This document shows, in pieces, positions 6,427-14,437 of a stretch of DNA of 45,034 nucleotides; the first letter of the stretch is position 1, and each line of letters starts with the position of its first letter. A program made the position numbers and the translations under genes. This DNA comes from a virus, in IMG/VR virus record IMGVR_UViG_3300025087_000127, positions 1 through 45,034 of that record; one strand, written 5' to 3'. The notes under the pieces were generated by a model. It was not told where the DNA came from and did no database searches. It saw nothing but the letters and a program-made list of their open reading frames with translations.

Positions 6427-7488
6427 ATGAGCGACAACGAATTCGAAGTACGGGATCGTCGCCCGCGCGGATGGTTTTGGATCGATAACAGCTTGATGGA
6501 CCAGTGGGCGGCCATCATCGGAGTAAAAGCCCTGCTCGTCTATATCTGCCTTTGCCGCCATGCGGACAATGACCAAAAGGCATGGCCCTCCCAAAGCCTG
6601 TTAGGGAAAAAATTAGGCATGTCCGAAAGCAGTGTCCGGCGCGGGATTAGAGCCCTGGAAAAACACGCCATCATCCGGATCGAAAAAGTGAAGGAAAAAG
6701 GCCGCTTCGCCAGAAGCGTCTACCACCTTTTAGACCAAGCATCGTGGATGGGCGCCACAGAGTTATCCACAAGCGAATCAATAGACGAAAAAGAAGGAAC
6801 TTATCCACAGAGTTATCCACAGGATAAACCACCGGTCACACAGACCGCCGGTCAAAACAGTCAAAATGAGGGTATTTCAGCCATAAAACCGGCCGATCAC
6901 CACCGGTCACACAGACCGCCTAACAAGACCAATGTAAAACAACAGAAACAACAACATCCCCCCTTTATCCCCCCTTCCCCGGAAGAGGGGGACAGTTTAT
7001 CAATCAAACCTAAAAGCCGAAAAAAACACAAACCAGAGGACTTCAATTTTTTAAAAGATTACCAGCAAAGGACTTGGAAGCTTTCCGGTGGGGAATACCC
7101 CTGGGGGAAGGTTGACGCGGGAATGTTGGCAAGGATCCTCTCCTACGGACTCCCCACCGCCATGGCTTTACTGGACCTCTTCTGGGACAAGATCAGATGC
7201 CCTGAAAATAAGTGGGTCATGGACAACGTGGGGAGAAACGCTAAGGGCTTGCTTCAGATGCTTCCGAGGCTCATGGACATGGCGGAGGTCAAAACAAGAG
7301 CCAAAAAGCATGAAAGCGCGCTGCTGGCAGCCATTCCAGGCGCGGACTTAAAGGCCGCTGAAACCCTGGCGGACACTATAGCGTCCGGGTTCAAGAAGCT
7401 GCCGGCGCCGCCAAACCAGGAAGAGATGCGCCGATCGGCTCTGGCCAAAGCGGACGCCATCGCAAAGGAGAAAGAATGGCGAGGATAA
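6427..7488 (+). CDS. phage O-like replication initiator (HTH_36 family) with internal origin
   Basis: The 353-residue product has an N-terminal winged-helix domain typical of phage replication proteins (RGWFWIDNSLMDQWA, then SQSLLGKKLGMSESSVRRGI at about residues 54-73). Residues 110-190 form a polar Gln/Pro/Lys-rich linker, and a helical C-terminal domain follows. This is the lambda O layout, where the linker DNA holds the origin. Here the linker DNA contains three perfect DnaA boxes and two iterons. The protein should bind these repeats and bring in the host helicase; no phage polymerase or helicase loader gene was recognised. The ATG has a GGGAAGGGGAA site upstream. Confidence 0.85.
   Translation: MSDNEFEVRDRRPRGWFWIDNSLMDQWAAIIGVKALLVYICLCRHADNDQKAWPSQSLLGKKLGMSESSVRRGIRALEKHAIIRIEKVKEKGRFARSVYHLLDQASWMGATELSTSESIDEKEGTYPQSYPQDKPPVTQTAGQNSQNEGISAIKPADHHRSHRPPNKTNVKQQKQQHPPFIPPSPEEGDSLSIKPKSRKKHKPEDFNFLKDYQQRTWKLSGGEYPWGKVDAGMLARILSYGLPTAMALLDLFWDKIRCPENKWVMDNVGRNAKGLLQMLPRLMDMAEVKTRAKKHESALLAAIPGADLKAAETLADTIASGFKKLPAPPNQEEMRRSALAKADAIAKEKEWRG
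6763..6920. other. probable replication origin: three DnaA boxes and two iterons inside the initiator gene
   Basis: TTATCCACA, the strongest form of the DnaA box, occurs three times in direct orientation (6763-6771, 6801-6809, 6813-6821). It is followed by two exact 22-bp direct repeats (6828-6849 and 6899-6920), each containing the palindrome CGGTC-ACACA-GACCG; a further GACCG-C-CGGTC lies at 6843-6853. An A-rich, C-rich strand-biased stretch follows to about 6960 and could be the melting region. Such density by chance is negligible. DnaA boxes plus lambda-like iterons suggest the host DnaA and the phage initiator cooperate. Confidence 0.8.
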
Positions 7489-7613
7489 AGGTCTGTCCTG
7501 AAGGCTGGATCGTAGAATCCGTCTCGCGGAAAAAATCAGAGCGGAAGATTCTCGGCGGCCCTTACAAAAACATCAGCGAGACGGACCCACCCCGGCGCGT
7601 GAGCGAGAGATGA
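7476..7613 (+). CDS. 45-residue basic early protein
   Basis: This short gene starts MARIKVCPEGWIVES, with AAAGGAG six bases before the ATG. It overlaps the end of the initiator gene by 13 bases, and its TGA overlaps the ATG of the methyltransferase (ATGA). The chain of overlaps and strong ribosome binding site support translation. The product is Lys/Arg-rich with no recognised domain. Confidence 0.6.
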   Translation: MARIKVCPEGWIVESVSRKKSERKILGGPYKNISETDPPRRVSER

Positions 7614-8198
7614 AAGATAGAATCATTCTGCATCTTTGTGCCAAGGAAGGTTCAGATTCAAAGCCTTACGCCGATGCAGGCTATGACGTTCGCATTATCG
7701 GCGAGGACATTGGTGTCGAGAATTATCATCCACCGGAGAACGTATACGGAATCATTGCAAATCCGCCTTGCACAATGTTTTCCATTGCCAGAACTTCCGC
7801 CAAAACTCCGAGAGACTTACGGGAAGGCATGAGACTTGTTAAAGAGTGTCTACGGATAATTTGGGAGTGTCAGTATCGGATTGTTGGCTCTCAAAGAAAA
7901 TCTCCTCTTGCGTTTTGGGCTTTAGAGAATCCGGCAACAGGAATGTTGAGATTATTTCTAGGACGTCCGGTATTTGAATATCCGCAAAACGAGTACGGGG
8001 GGGGGGCTTTCCAAAAGAACGGCTTTATGGGGAATGTTTAATCTTCCAAAACGTCCCATACTTTTTAATCCGTTGCCTTCTGGATGCACTCTTGGAAAAA
8101 GGAATGAGGGGCTTATCCAGACATCATCGAGAGATATGCAAATCAGAAGCCGTTGCCCGATAGGTTTTGCGGAAGCTTTTTATGAAGCGAATCCATAA
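7610..8198 (+). pseudogene. C5-cytosine DNA methyltransferase interrupted by a frameshift at a G10 tract
   Basis: The first frame (7610-8041) gives a small phage-type methyltransferase: LHLCAKEGSDSKPYADAGY, an IANPPCTMFS loop with the catalytic Pro-Cys pair of C5 enzymes, and WALENPATG. It then runs through ten G (7997-8006) into 11 aberrant residues and a stop. One base fewer in the tract would join it to the downstream frame (LSKRTALWGMF, then FNPLPSGC, and a final PIGFAEAFYEANP), restoring 195 residues with the expected C-terminus. This may be an assembly or sequencing error, a broken gene, or phase-variable or slippage expression. The product would methylate cytosine to evade restriction. 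Confidence 0.8.
7997..8006. repeat. G10 homopolymer inside the methyltransferase gene
   Basis: Ten consecutive G sit exactly where the reading frame shifts. It is the longest single-base run I noticed in the window. Nine G would give an intact gene. Confidence 0.95.
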
Positions 8199-8236
8199 CC
8201 GCCGCGCGACGGCATGAGGGGAGGGGTAAAGAAATA

Positions 8237-8452
8237 ATGATGGAAGAAGAATCAGTAGCGCTCGAAACCCGAGTGATCGTTTGCACGTGTGGTGGTCATC
8301 ATTTTGGGATCGAAATCAGCAATGGGCTGGATGGAAAGACACACTCCCTCTGGCTTAGATGCGCCCAATGTGGATTGTCAACCTGCATGCGAAAAATTAT
8401 GAAATCCATGGAAGAGGCGGCCGCGATTGTCCCCCAGCTTCAACACAGATGA
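8237..8452 (+). CDS. small zinc-binding protein
   Basis: The 71-residue product has VCTCGGHHFG near the start and LRCAQCGLSTC later, a plausible zinc ribbon. A GGGGAGGGG site lies about 12 bases before the ATG pair. The stop overlaps the ATG of the DUF3310 gene. The family is not recognised. The stretch 8199-8236 upstream holds nothing else. Confidence 0.65.
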   Translation: MMEEESVALETRVIVCTCGGHHFGIEISNGLDGKTHSLWLRCAQCGLSTCMRKIMKSMEEAAAIVPQLQHR

Positions 8453-8766
8453 AAAACAAATATACCCCGGGGCCATGGAGAAGCGTCCCGATAGAAAACA
8501 GTTCCCCTGCGCCGGTCCCGGACATGGTGAACCGTCCGCCGCATTACACGTTTGGAACCATCGAAGTGATCAACGTCATAGAAGATTGGAAGCTTGGCTT
8601 TATGCTCGGCAACGCAATCAAGTACATCGCCCGGGCACCGCACAAGGGAAGCTATGTTGAAAATCTGAAAAAGGCGCGGTGGTACCTGGACCGAGAAATA
8701 ACCAAGGCGGAGAAAATTGAAAAATCCATATCCCGTTCGATCAAAATTCTGACGGAGGGCAATTGA
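8449..8766 (+). CDS. DUF3310 protein
   Basis: The 105-residue product contains the compact DUF3310 core: VNRPPHYTFGTIEVINVIE, then LGNAIKYIARAPHKG and ENLKKARWYLDREI. The family is common in phage early regions, sometimes fused to nucleotide kinases, and is thought to relate to nucleotide metabolism; the reaction is not established. The ATG at 8449 overlaps the previous stop (ATGA) and is preferred to an in-frame ATG at 8359 inside the preceding gene. Confidence 0.85.
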   Translation: MKNKYTPGPWRSVPIENSSPAPVPDMVNRPPHYTFGTIEVINVIEDWKLGFMLGNAIKYIARAPHKGSYVENLKKARWYLDREITKAEKIEKSISRSIKILTEGN

Positions 8767-8981
8767 AAAATCCAAATAAACCTGTCCGCCGCTGCAAGTG
8801 CCACAAGGCCCCCATAGGGGCAGAGTTTGACGACAAAGGAAACTTCTTGAATCGGTATTGCGTCGTCACTCTGGAAGAGCTTCTTAGCCACCAAGTCTAT
8901 ATGGCAACGGCGGGCAGCGCGGATGAGGTATCTGTGGATCCGGGACCGGACGTCCAGCGCGGCGCCAGCCTCAACGATTGA
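8763..8981 (+). CDS. small Cys-containing early protein
   Basis: The 72-residue product starts at TTG (TTGA overlap with the previous stop) with GGAGGG close upstream. An N-terminal CKCHKAPIGAEFD followed by RYC could form a metal site. The C-terminal half is acidic. No family is recognised. Confidence 0.6.
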   Translation: MKNPNKPVRRCKCHKAPIGAEFDDKGNFLNRYCVVTLEELLSHQVYMATAGSADEVSVDPGPDVQRGASLND

Positions 8982-9027
8982 ATGAGGCTCCCATGGTGGC
9001 TCTGGCGATCGTGAGAACGGAGTTCTG

Positions 9028-9288
9028 ATGACGAAAAAAGCACGTCGGCTGACGCAAAAAGCACGTGGGCTACGGACATGGCTTAAAAATAGAATGGTGC
9101 CTAAAAAATACACTCGTATTGGTATGGGGCATAAATTTACGCCTAGTGTTTTAAAAATGTGCGAGGTAGAGTTTTCAAAAGAGTTTTTTAAAATAGCAAT
9201 GAAATATAAAAGCTTGGTCAACAAAGAATACGGTAATTTGGAAAACATAAGGCCACGTTCGTTAAGGAGAAGAGAATGTCAAAAATAA
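9028..9288 (+). CDS. basic AT-rich early protein, unknown function
   Basis: The 86-residue product is strongly basic (KKARRLTQKARGLRTW) and has no recognised domain. Its middle part is much richer in A and T than neighbouring genes, which suggests a separate origin. A CGGAG site lies five bases before the ATG. It overlaps the next gene by 13 bases. Confidence 0.55.
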   Translation: MTKKARRLTQKARGLRTWLKNRMVPKKYTRIGMGHKFTPSVLKMCEVEFSKEFFKIAMKYKSLVNKEYGNLENIRPRSLRRRECQK

Positions 9289-9746
9289 TCACGAAGGTAA
9301 AAGTTAAACCGGAGGCTGTTGAAATCCGGTATCTTGAAAAGGACGGGAAGGCGGACAAAGAGGTTATCTACAAATGCCCGGAAGCCCCGCACCCGGATCT
9401 GGACGCGGCCATGAGCGCGCTGGTGAGAGACGTCTACGATATCCTCGAGCTGCCGCTCGATTGGGCCCCGCAGAGGATGAAGATCACCGGCGTAAGCTTC
9501 AGCTGCCACGAAGAAACAGGCGTTGAGGGCGCGGTCATTACCGGGGTGGTGGAACTGAGAGCATCCAACGCGCCATTCTGCTTTAACACTCCCCATATCC
9601 CGTTCGATCAATACTCTGACGGCGGGACAGCCCCCGTCATGTCCGAAGCGGCGATACGGAATCTTGAAATCGTCAAACACGAGGCCGATAGGTACGTTGG
9701 CGGCAAGCGCGCGCAGCTGGAACTGGCGGGGATGGAAAAGGAATGA
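9276..9746 (+). CDS. conserved-looking early phage protein, unknown function
   Basis: The 156-residue product has a beta-rich N-terminal half and a helical, charged C-terminal end (AAIRNLEIVKHEADRYVGG). The pattern resembles small phage proteins found beside recombination genes, but I cannot name the family. The ATG follows AAGGAGA closely and the stop overlaps the ATG of the RusA-like gene. Confidence 0.7.
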   Translation: MSKIITKVKVKPEAVEIRYLEKDGKADKEVIYKCPEAPHPDLDAAMSALVRDVYDILELPLDWAPQRMKITGVSFSCHEETGVEGAVITGVVELRASNAPFCFNTPHIPFDQYSDGGTAPVMSEAAIRNLEIVKHEADRYVGGKRAQLELAGMEKE

Positions 9747-10153
9747 TCACCGGCGGGCTGGCAAAGAAGGTCACGGTGACTGACTACCGGCGCCGGGCAG
9801 TGGTTGTGACAATTCCATTTCTTTATCCGTCCGAAAACAAAATATTGAGCATGCACTTCATGGCCAGAAAAAAGGAGCATGACAGGTTCCAGAAAAACGC
9901 CGGGGTGTTTCTTAAAGCGCAACACATCCAACCATTCACGGTCCCGGTGAGCGTCTCGATTGATCTTTGCTTTATAAAGCGGCGCCGCAGGGACAACGAC
10001 AATTATACCGGGAAGTGGCTCATTGACTCAATCGTAAAGGCGGGGATATTGCCCGATGATTCCACAAAGTGGATCCCGGCCGCCCCGGACATTCTAATTC
10101 TTGACGGGGAACCCGAGGACAAAATAGTTATGCAGCTATGCTCTTGGCCGTGA
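9743..10153 (+). CDS. RusA-like Holliday-junction resolvase
   Basis: The 136-residue product has the RusA layout: a substrate-binding basic patch and the acidic metal-binding core in RRDNDNYTGKWLIDSIVKAG followed by ILPDDS. These Asp residues coordinate the metal used to cut branched DNA. RusA-type enzymes resolve junctions before packaging in many phages. The length is typical (about 120-140). The start overlaps the previous stop (ATGA). Confidence 0.8.
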   Translation: MITGGLAKKVTVTDYRRRAVVVTIPFLYPSENKILSMHFMARKKEHDRFQKNAGVFLKAQHIQPFTVPVSVSIDLCFIKRRRRDNDNYTGKWLIDSIVKAGILPDDSTKWIPAAPDILILDGEPEDKIVMQLCSWP

Positions 10154-10213
10154 GCTGAGGAAGCCCACTCGTCCAGAGAGTGATGAGGCGTATATTTAAT
10201 TTCAATGACTAAA

Positions 10214-10301
10214 TCCCGGCGGGTGTGGAAATATCTCTGTAAGTCCGTGTCACGGCATCAGCTGAGACTTGAGATAGTGAAGCTCCATTCGCCCGCCGGG
10301 A
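10214..10301 (+). ncRNA. candidate structured RNA upstream of a coiled-coil gene
   Basis: The gap 10154-10321 has no gene. A perfect 10-bp GC-rich stem (10214-10223 with 10292-10301) closes an 68-base interior that can form TATCTC/GAGATA plus AAGT/ACTT helices and a small CCGT/ACGG hairpin at the tip. No T-run follows, so it is not a simple terminator. It ends 20 bases before the next start codon and could be a translational regulator, processed RNA or ribozyme-like element. An additional small hairpin (CACTC/GAGTG) lies at about 10167-10183. I could not match a known class. Confidence 0.45.
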
Positions 10302-10321
10302 CACTTTGAGGGAGGGATATA

Positions 10322-10678
10322 ATGAGCTTTGACGAAAAACCAGAATCAGATATTCACGGAGAGTGCCGAGAAGAAATAAAAAGACTTGAATCCGACAATC
10401 TTAAAATGGTCAAGGAATACACGAGGATGCAGACGCATTTCCAGGAAGCCGTTGACCGTATTAACGACATGAAGAAACGCATCTATGGCCTCGTGGATTA
10501 TTCTGAACAATCTACTGGCAGAGAACATTTTATTCGTGGAGAGCTGATAAAGATATGCGAGAATCCTGTGGTTTTGCCGAGAACCGGAACAGTAGAAAGA
10601 CGAGAAGGCAAGCGTAAACTTACCGGAGATTCGCCGGAAGTTCAAGGAGCCAGAAAAGAGCCGGCTGATTTTATATGA
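10322..10678 (+). CDS. coiled-coil early protein, unknown function
   Basis: The 118-residue product has a long charged helix in its first 60 residues (EEIKRLESDNLKMVKEY, then MQTHFQEAVDRINDMKKRI) and a polar tail. There is a GGGAGGG site before the ATG, right after the structured intergenic element. The stop overlaps the next ATG. The family is not recognised. Confidence 0.65.
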   Translation: MSFDEKPESDIHGECREEIKRLESDNLKMVKEYTRMQTHFQEAVDRINDMKKRIYGLVDYSEQSTGREHFIRGELIKICENPVVLPRTGTVERREGKRKLTGDSPEVQGARKEPADFI

Positions 10679-10875
10679 AAACTAAACTAGCAATATCTCA
10701 AAAAGAGATTGATGAAATCTATGCGCGGATAATTGATTCCGCGAGAATGTCCATAGTTCCGCCAATGCTTTTTGCTGATTTCAAGAAGCCATCCAACACA
10801 ACCTGTTTTGTTTTAAGGGGGCGAGAGATGAAAACTGCCGCAAAAGCCAGGGCGATTGAGGGAAAGCCCGCATGA
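10675..10875 (+). CDS. small early protein, unknown function
   Basis: The 66-residue product starts MKTKLAISQKEIDEIY and overlaps both neighbours by four bases (ATGA at each end). It has no recognised motif, and the unbroken chain of overlaps is the main support for it. Confidence 0.6.
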   Translation: MKTKLAISQKEIDEIYARIIDSARMSIVPPMLFADFKKPSNTTCFVLRGREMKTAAKARAIEGKPA

Positions 10876-11267
10876 GCGAGTTTAAAAAACAATGGTACTG
10901 TGTTCATTTGCCAGCATTTGAAGGAATATGCAAACAATGTTACCTGGAAAACATAGACCCACTTTTAAAAGAACTCGCCTCCGCTGAGAAAGACAGGTGG
11001 GAGTTGAATAATTTAATTCAGGATGACATCGGTTATATTCTTGTGGCATTGGGCCTTGGGGATCATGCCCGTCCGGTTTCTCCGCATCAGGTTATCATCG
11101 GTGAAATTGTGCCTAAGTGCCAAGCCATTGAGAAAGACAGGCGGGAGTTGAGGGAGCGAATTATGAAAGCCCGCAGGGTAATGATTGACGAATGCGGACT
11201 GTGTAAAACTTGCGGAGAAGTAATCTTAAAGGCCCTATCCACGGAGGTGTCAGATGAGAAGGTTTGA
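10872..11267 (+). CDS. zinc-binding coiled-coil protein with internal repeat
   Basis: The 131-residue product has an N-terminal CVHLP and GICKQCYLEN, and a C-terminal CGLCKTCGE, so it may form zinc knuckles at both ends of a helical core. The core contains a near-perfect 24-base direct repeat (10984-11007 and 11129-11152, one base different) encoding EKDRWEL and EKDRREL. This points to an internal duplication. The start is an ATGA overlap. Confidence 0.65.
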   Translation: MSEFKKQWYCVHLPAFEGICKQCYLENIDPLLKELASAEKDRWELNNLIQDDIGYILVALGLGDHARPVSPHQVIIGEIVPKCQAIEKDRRELRERIMKARRVMIDECGLCKTCGEVILKALSTEVSDEKV

Positions 11268-11349
11268 CTCACCTAAAATCAATCCGCTTGACGGGATAAA
11301 GCGGGCCGTCAAGATTGGTCCGGGTCCGGGTCCGGGTAAACAGTTTTGA
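11254..11349 (+). CDS. 31-residue peptide sharing a segment with the Com-like protein
   Basis: A very short gene with a CGGAGGTG site before the ATG. The product ends in a GPGPGPG tract coded by three perfect GTCCGG repeats. Its DGIKRAVKIG segment is identical in protein and DNA to part of the Com-like gene at 21211. Its stop overlaps the TTG of the next gene. It may be a duplicated fragment rather than a functional protein. Confidence 0.45.
   Translation: MRRFDSPKINPLDGIKRAVKIGPGPGPGKQF
11288..11318 (+). repeat. 31-bp exact repeat, copy 1
   Basis: These 31 bases are identical to 21386-21416, about 10 kb away and in the same orientation and coding phase. Both copies encode DGIKRAVKIG. Confidence 0.95.
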
Positions 11350-11576
11350 CAATTTGCATGGGCTGTCGGCTTGGGGATCACGAACTGTGCAAGTGCGCGC
11401 CCGAGTGCAGCTGTTGGTGTCAGGACGATGAGGAACGAATGAAGAGATGCCGCGATCATTTATTTGGAATCGTCACGGGCCGGTGTGTTTTTTGTGGGTT
11501 GAACAAACCCCAACCGGAAAAAGACGCAGAGGAGAAATTCAAAAATGAAAAAAAACACCGTAATCGAAAAACTTAA
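11346..11576 (+). CDS. cysteine-rich zinc-binding protein
   Basis: The 76-residue product (TTG start in a TTGA overlap) is exceptionally Cys-rich: CMGC, CKCAPECSCWC, RCRDH and CVFCG, enough for two zinc sites. It ends in a Lys-rich tail that overlaps the start of groES by 32 bases. No enzyme motif is seen; protein-protein or nucleic-acid contacts are likely. Confidence 0.65.
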   Translation: MTICMGCRLGDHELCKCAPECSCWCQDDEERMKRCRDHLFGIVTGRCVFCGLNKPQPEKDAEEKFKNEKKHRNRKT

Positions 11577-11844
11577 ACCCCTGGCGGATCGGGTGTTGGT
11601 GCGGCCCGAACCGCAAAAGGAAGAAGTGGACGGGATCCAGCTCGCGCCCGGTGCCCAAGAAAAACCGCAGCGCGGCGTTGTCCTGGCGGCCGGTCCCGGG
11701 GTCTACGACTCGGGCAAGCTGATCAGGCTGGATGTGAAGGCCGGCCATAAAGTTTTGTACGGCAAGAATCTCGGAACAGAGATTCACATCAACGGCGAAA
11801 AGCTTCTGATCTTGAGACAGGACGATATATTGGGAACGATTTAA
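11545..11844 (+). CDS. groES: co-chaperonin GroES
   Basis: The 99-residue product is a normal-length GroES: KLKPLADRVLVRPEPQKEE, the mobile-loop region around VDGIQLAPGAQEKP, GVVLAAGPGVYD, and a C-terminal strand ending ILGTI. GroES caps the chaperonin ring and encloses the client protein. It is followed by groEL with a 39-base gap. Both genes share an identical upstream segment (GGAGAAATTCAAAAATG), pointing to matched translation rates. The residue run after VDG is somewhat divergent from cellular GroES, so the ring partner is probably the phage GroEL. Confidence 0.95.
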   Translation: MKKNTVIEKLKPLADRVLVRPEPQKEEVDGIQLAPGAQEKPQRGVVLAAGPGVYDSGKLIRLDVKAGHKVLYGKNLGTEIHINGEKLLILRQDDILGTI

Positions 11845-13801
<1,957 letters not shown>

Positions 13802-13805
<4 letters not shown>

Positions 13806-13830
13806 ATTAAACGCGAACTCGTGATATAGT
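13802..13830 (+). promoter_or_regulatory. promoter for the packaging/capsid operon
   Basis: TTGAAT (13802-13807), a 17-base spacer and TATAGT (13825-13830) give a fair housekeeping promoter immediately before the small terminase gene. A CTTTTTGTAT motif follows, as also seen in the promoter at 3318. Confidence 0.6.
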
Positions 13831-13876
13831 CTTTTTGTATCGAATATGTGACAGCGGATTAATTACCCGCTTTTAA

Positions 13877-13964
13877 GCGCAGCCTAAACTGCGCGCCAAC
13901 GGCTTTTAGGGGCCGATTGTTCTTCGAGCGCCAACGTGCGCCCGTCCAATGATCGGCCCTTTTT
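13877..13964 (+). terminator. leader hairpins and terminator ahead of the terminase genes
   Basis: A GCGCAG/CTGCGC hairpin (13877-13882 with 13889-13894) is followed by GGGCCGAT (13910-13917) pairing with ATCGGCCC (13952-13959), then five T. The 34-base loop holds a further GCGC hairpin. As at 3318, a promoter is followed at once by a terminator, which suggests antitermination or attenuation. The remainder of 13806-13987 holds nothing else apart from the promoter and the AGGAGG site of the next gene. Confidence 0.65.
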
Positions 13965-13987
13965 GTTGGTTAGGAGGCCTTAGAGCT

Positions 13988-14437
13988 ATGGTAGGGAAAC
14001 GGTTGGAAAAGAAAAGCGCGCGGAAAGCCGCGATCATGATTCACCAGGGAGTTCCGATAGCCAAGGCGATGCAAAAAATCGGATATTCCAAGACCACGGC
14101 ATATCACAAACAGCAAGCGCTCACAGGCAAACCAATTTTTAAGCAAGAGTTTGAAGCGGTCCGGGCCATCATTGCGGCATCCTGTCTCAAGCATGGAGTA
14201 ACGGTTGACCGCATGGTGAAGAAGGTTGCGTACGGATTGGACGCCAGGATCCAGTTTAAAAATAAGAGTATCCCGGATCACGAAGTGCAAATTAAGTGGT
14301 GGGATCGCGGCGCGGTCCTCCTGGGAATGACGAAAGAGAAGGACGAAGTGGAGACCGGGATCCAGAAAGTCATAAACGTACACCAGCTTTTTCAAATCGT
14401 TGTGGATGCAAGGAGGGAAAGAGGGCTTGAAATTTGA
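13988..14437 (+). CDS. terminase small subunit
   Basis: The 149-residue product has an N-terminal helix-turn-helix-like DNA-binding region (AIMIHQGVPIAKAMQKIGYS, then KTTAYH) followed by a helical oligomerisation region, the usual small-terminase layout. It lies immediately before the large terminase, overlapping it by 11 bases. The ATG at 13988 has TTAGGAGG upstream; an in-frame ATG at 13949 lies inside the terminator hairpin and is rejected. The protein would recognise the packaging site, possibly the repeats at 13524. Confidence 0.75.
   Translation: MVGKRLEKKSARKAAIMIHQGVPIAKAMQKIGYSKTTAYHKQQALTGKPIFKQEFEAVRAIIAASCLKHGVTVDRMVKKVAYGLDARIQFKNKSIPDHEVQIKWWDRGAVLLGMTKEKDEVETGIQKVINVHQLFQIVVDARRERGLEI

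Noticed and set aside
6224-6430. 68-codon + frame starting at a TTG overlapping the previous stop
   Set aside because: It runs through the terminator stem and T-run at 6244-6345 and its product has no protein-like pattern.
10154-10213. Hammerhead-ribozyme-like CTGAGGA before the structured gap RNA
   Set aside because: The required second stem and the GAAA core do not pair correctly around it.
11319-11338. Three GTCCGG hexamers as a possible satellite or regulatory array
   Set aside because: Only three copies, fully explained as the Gly-Pro tract of a small reading frame.
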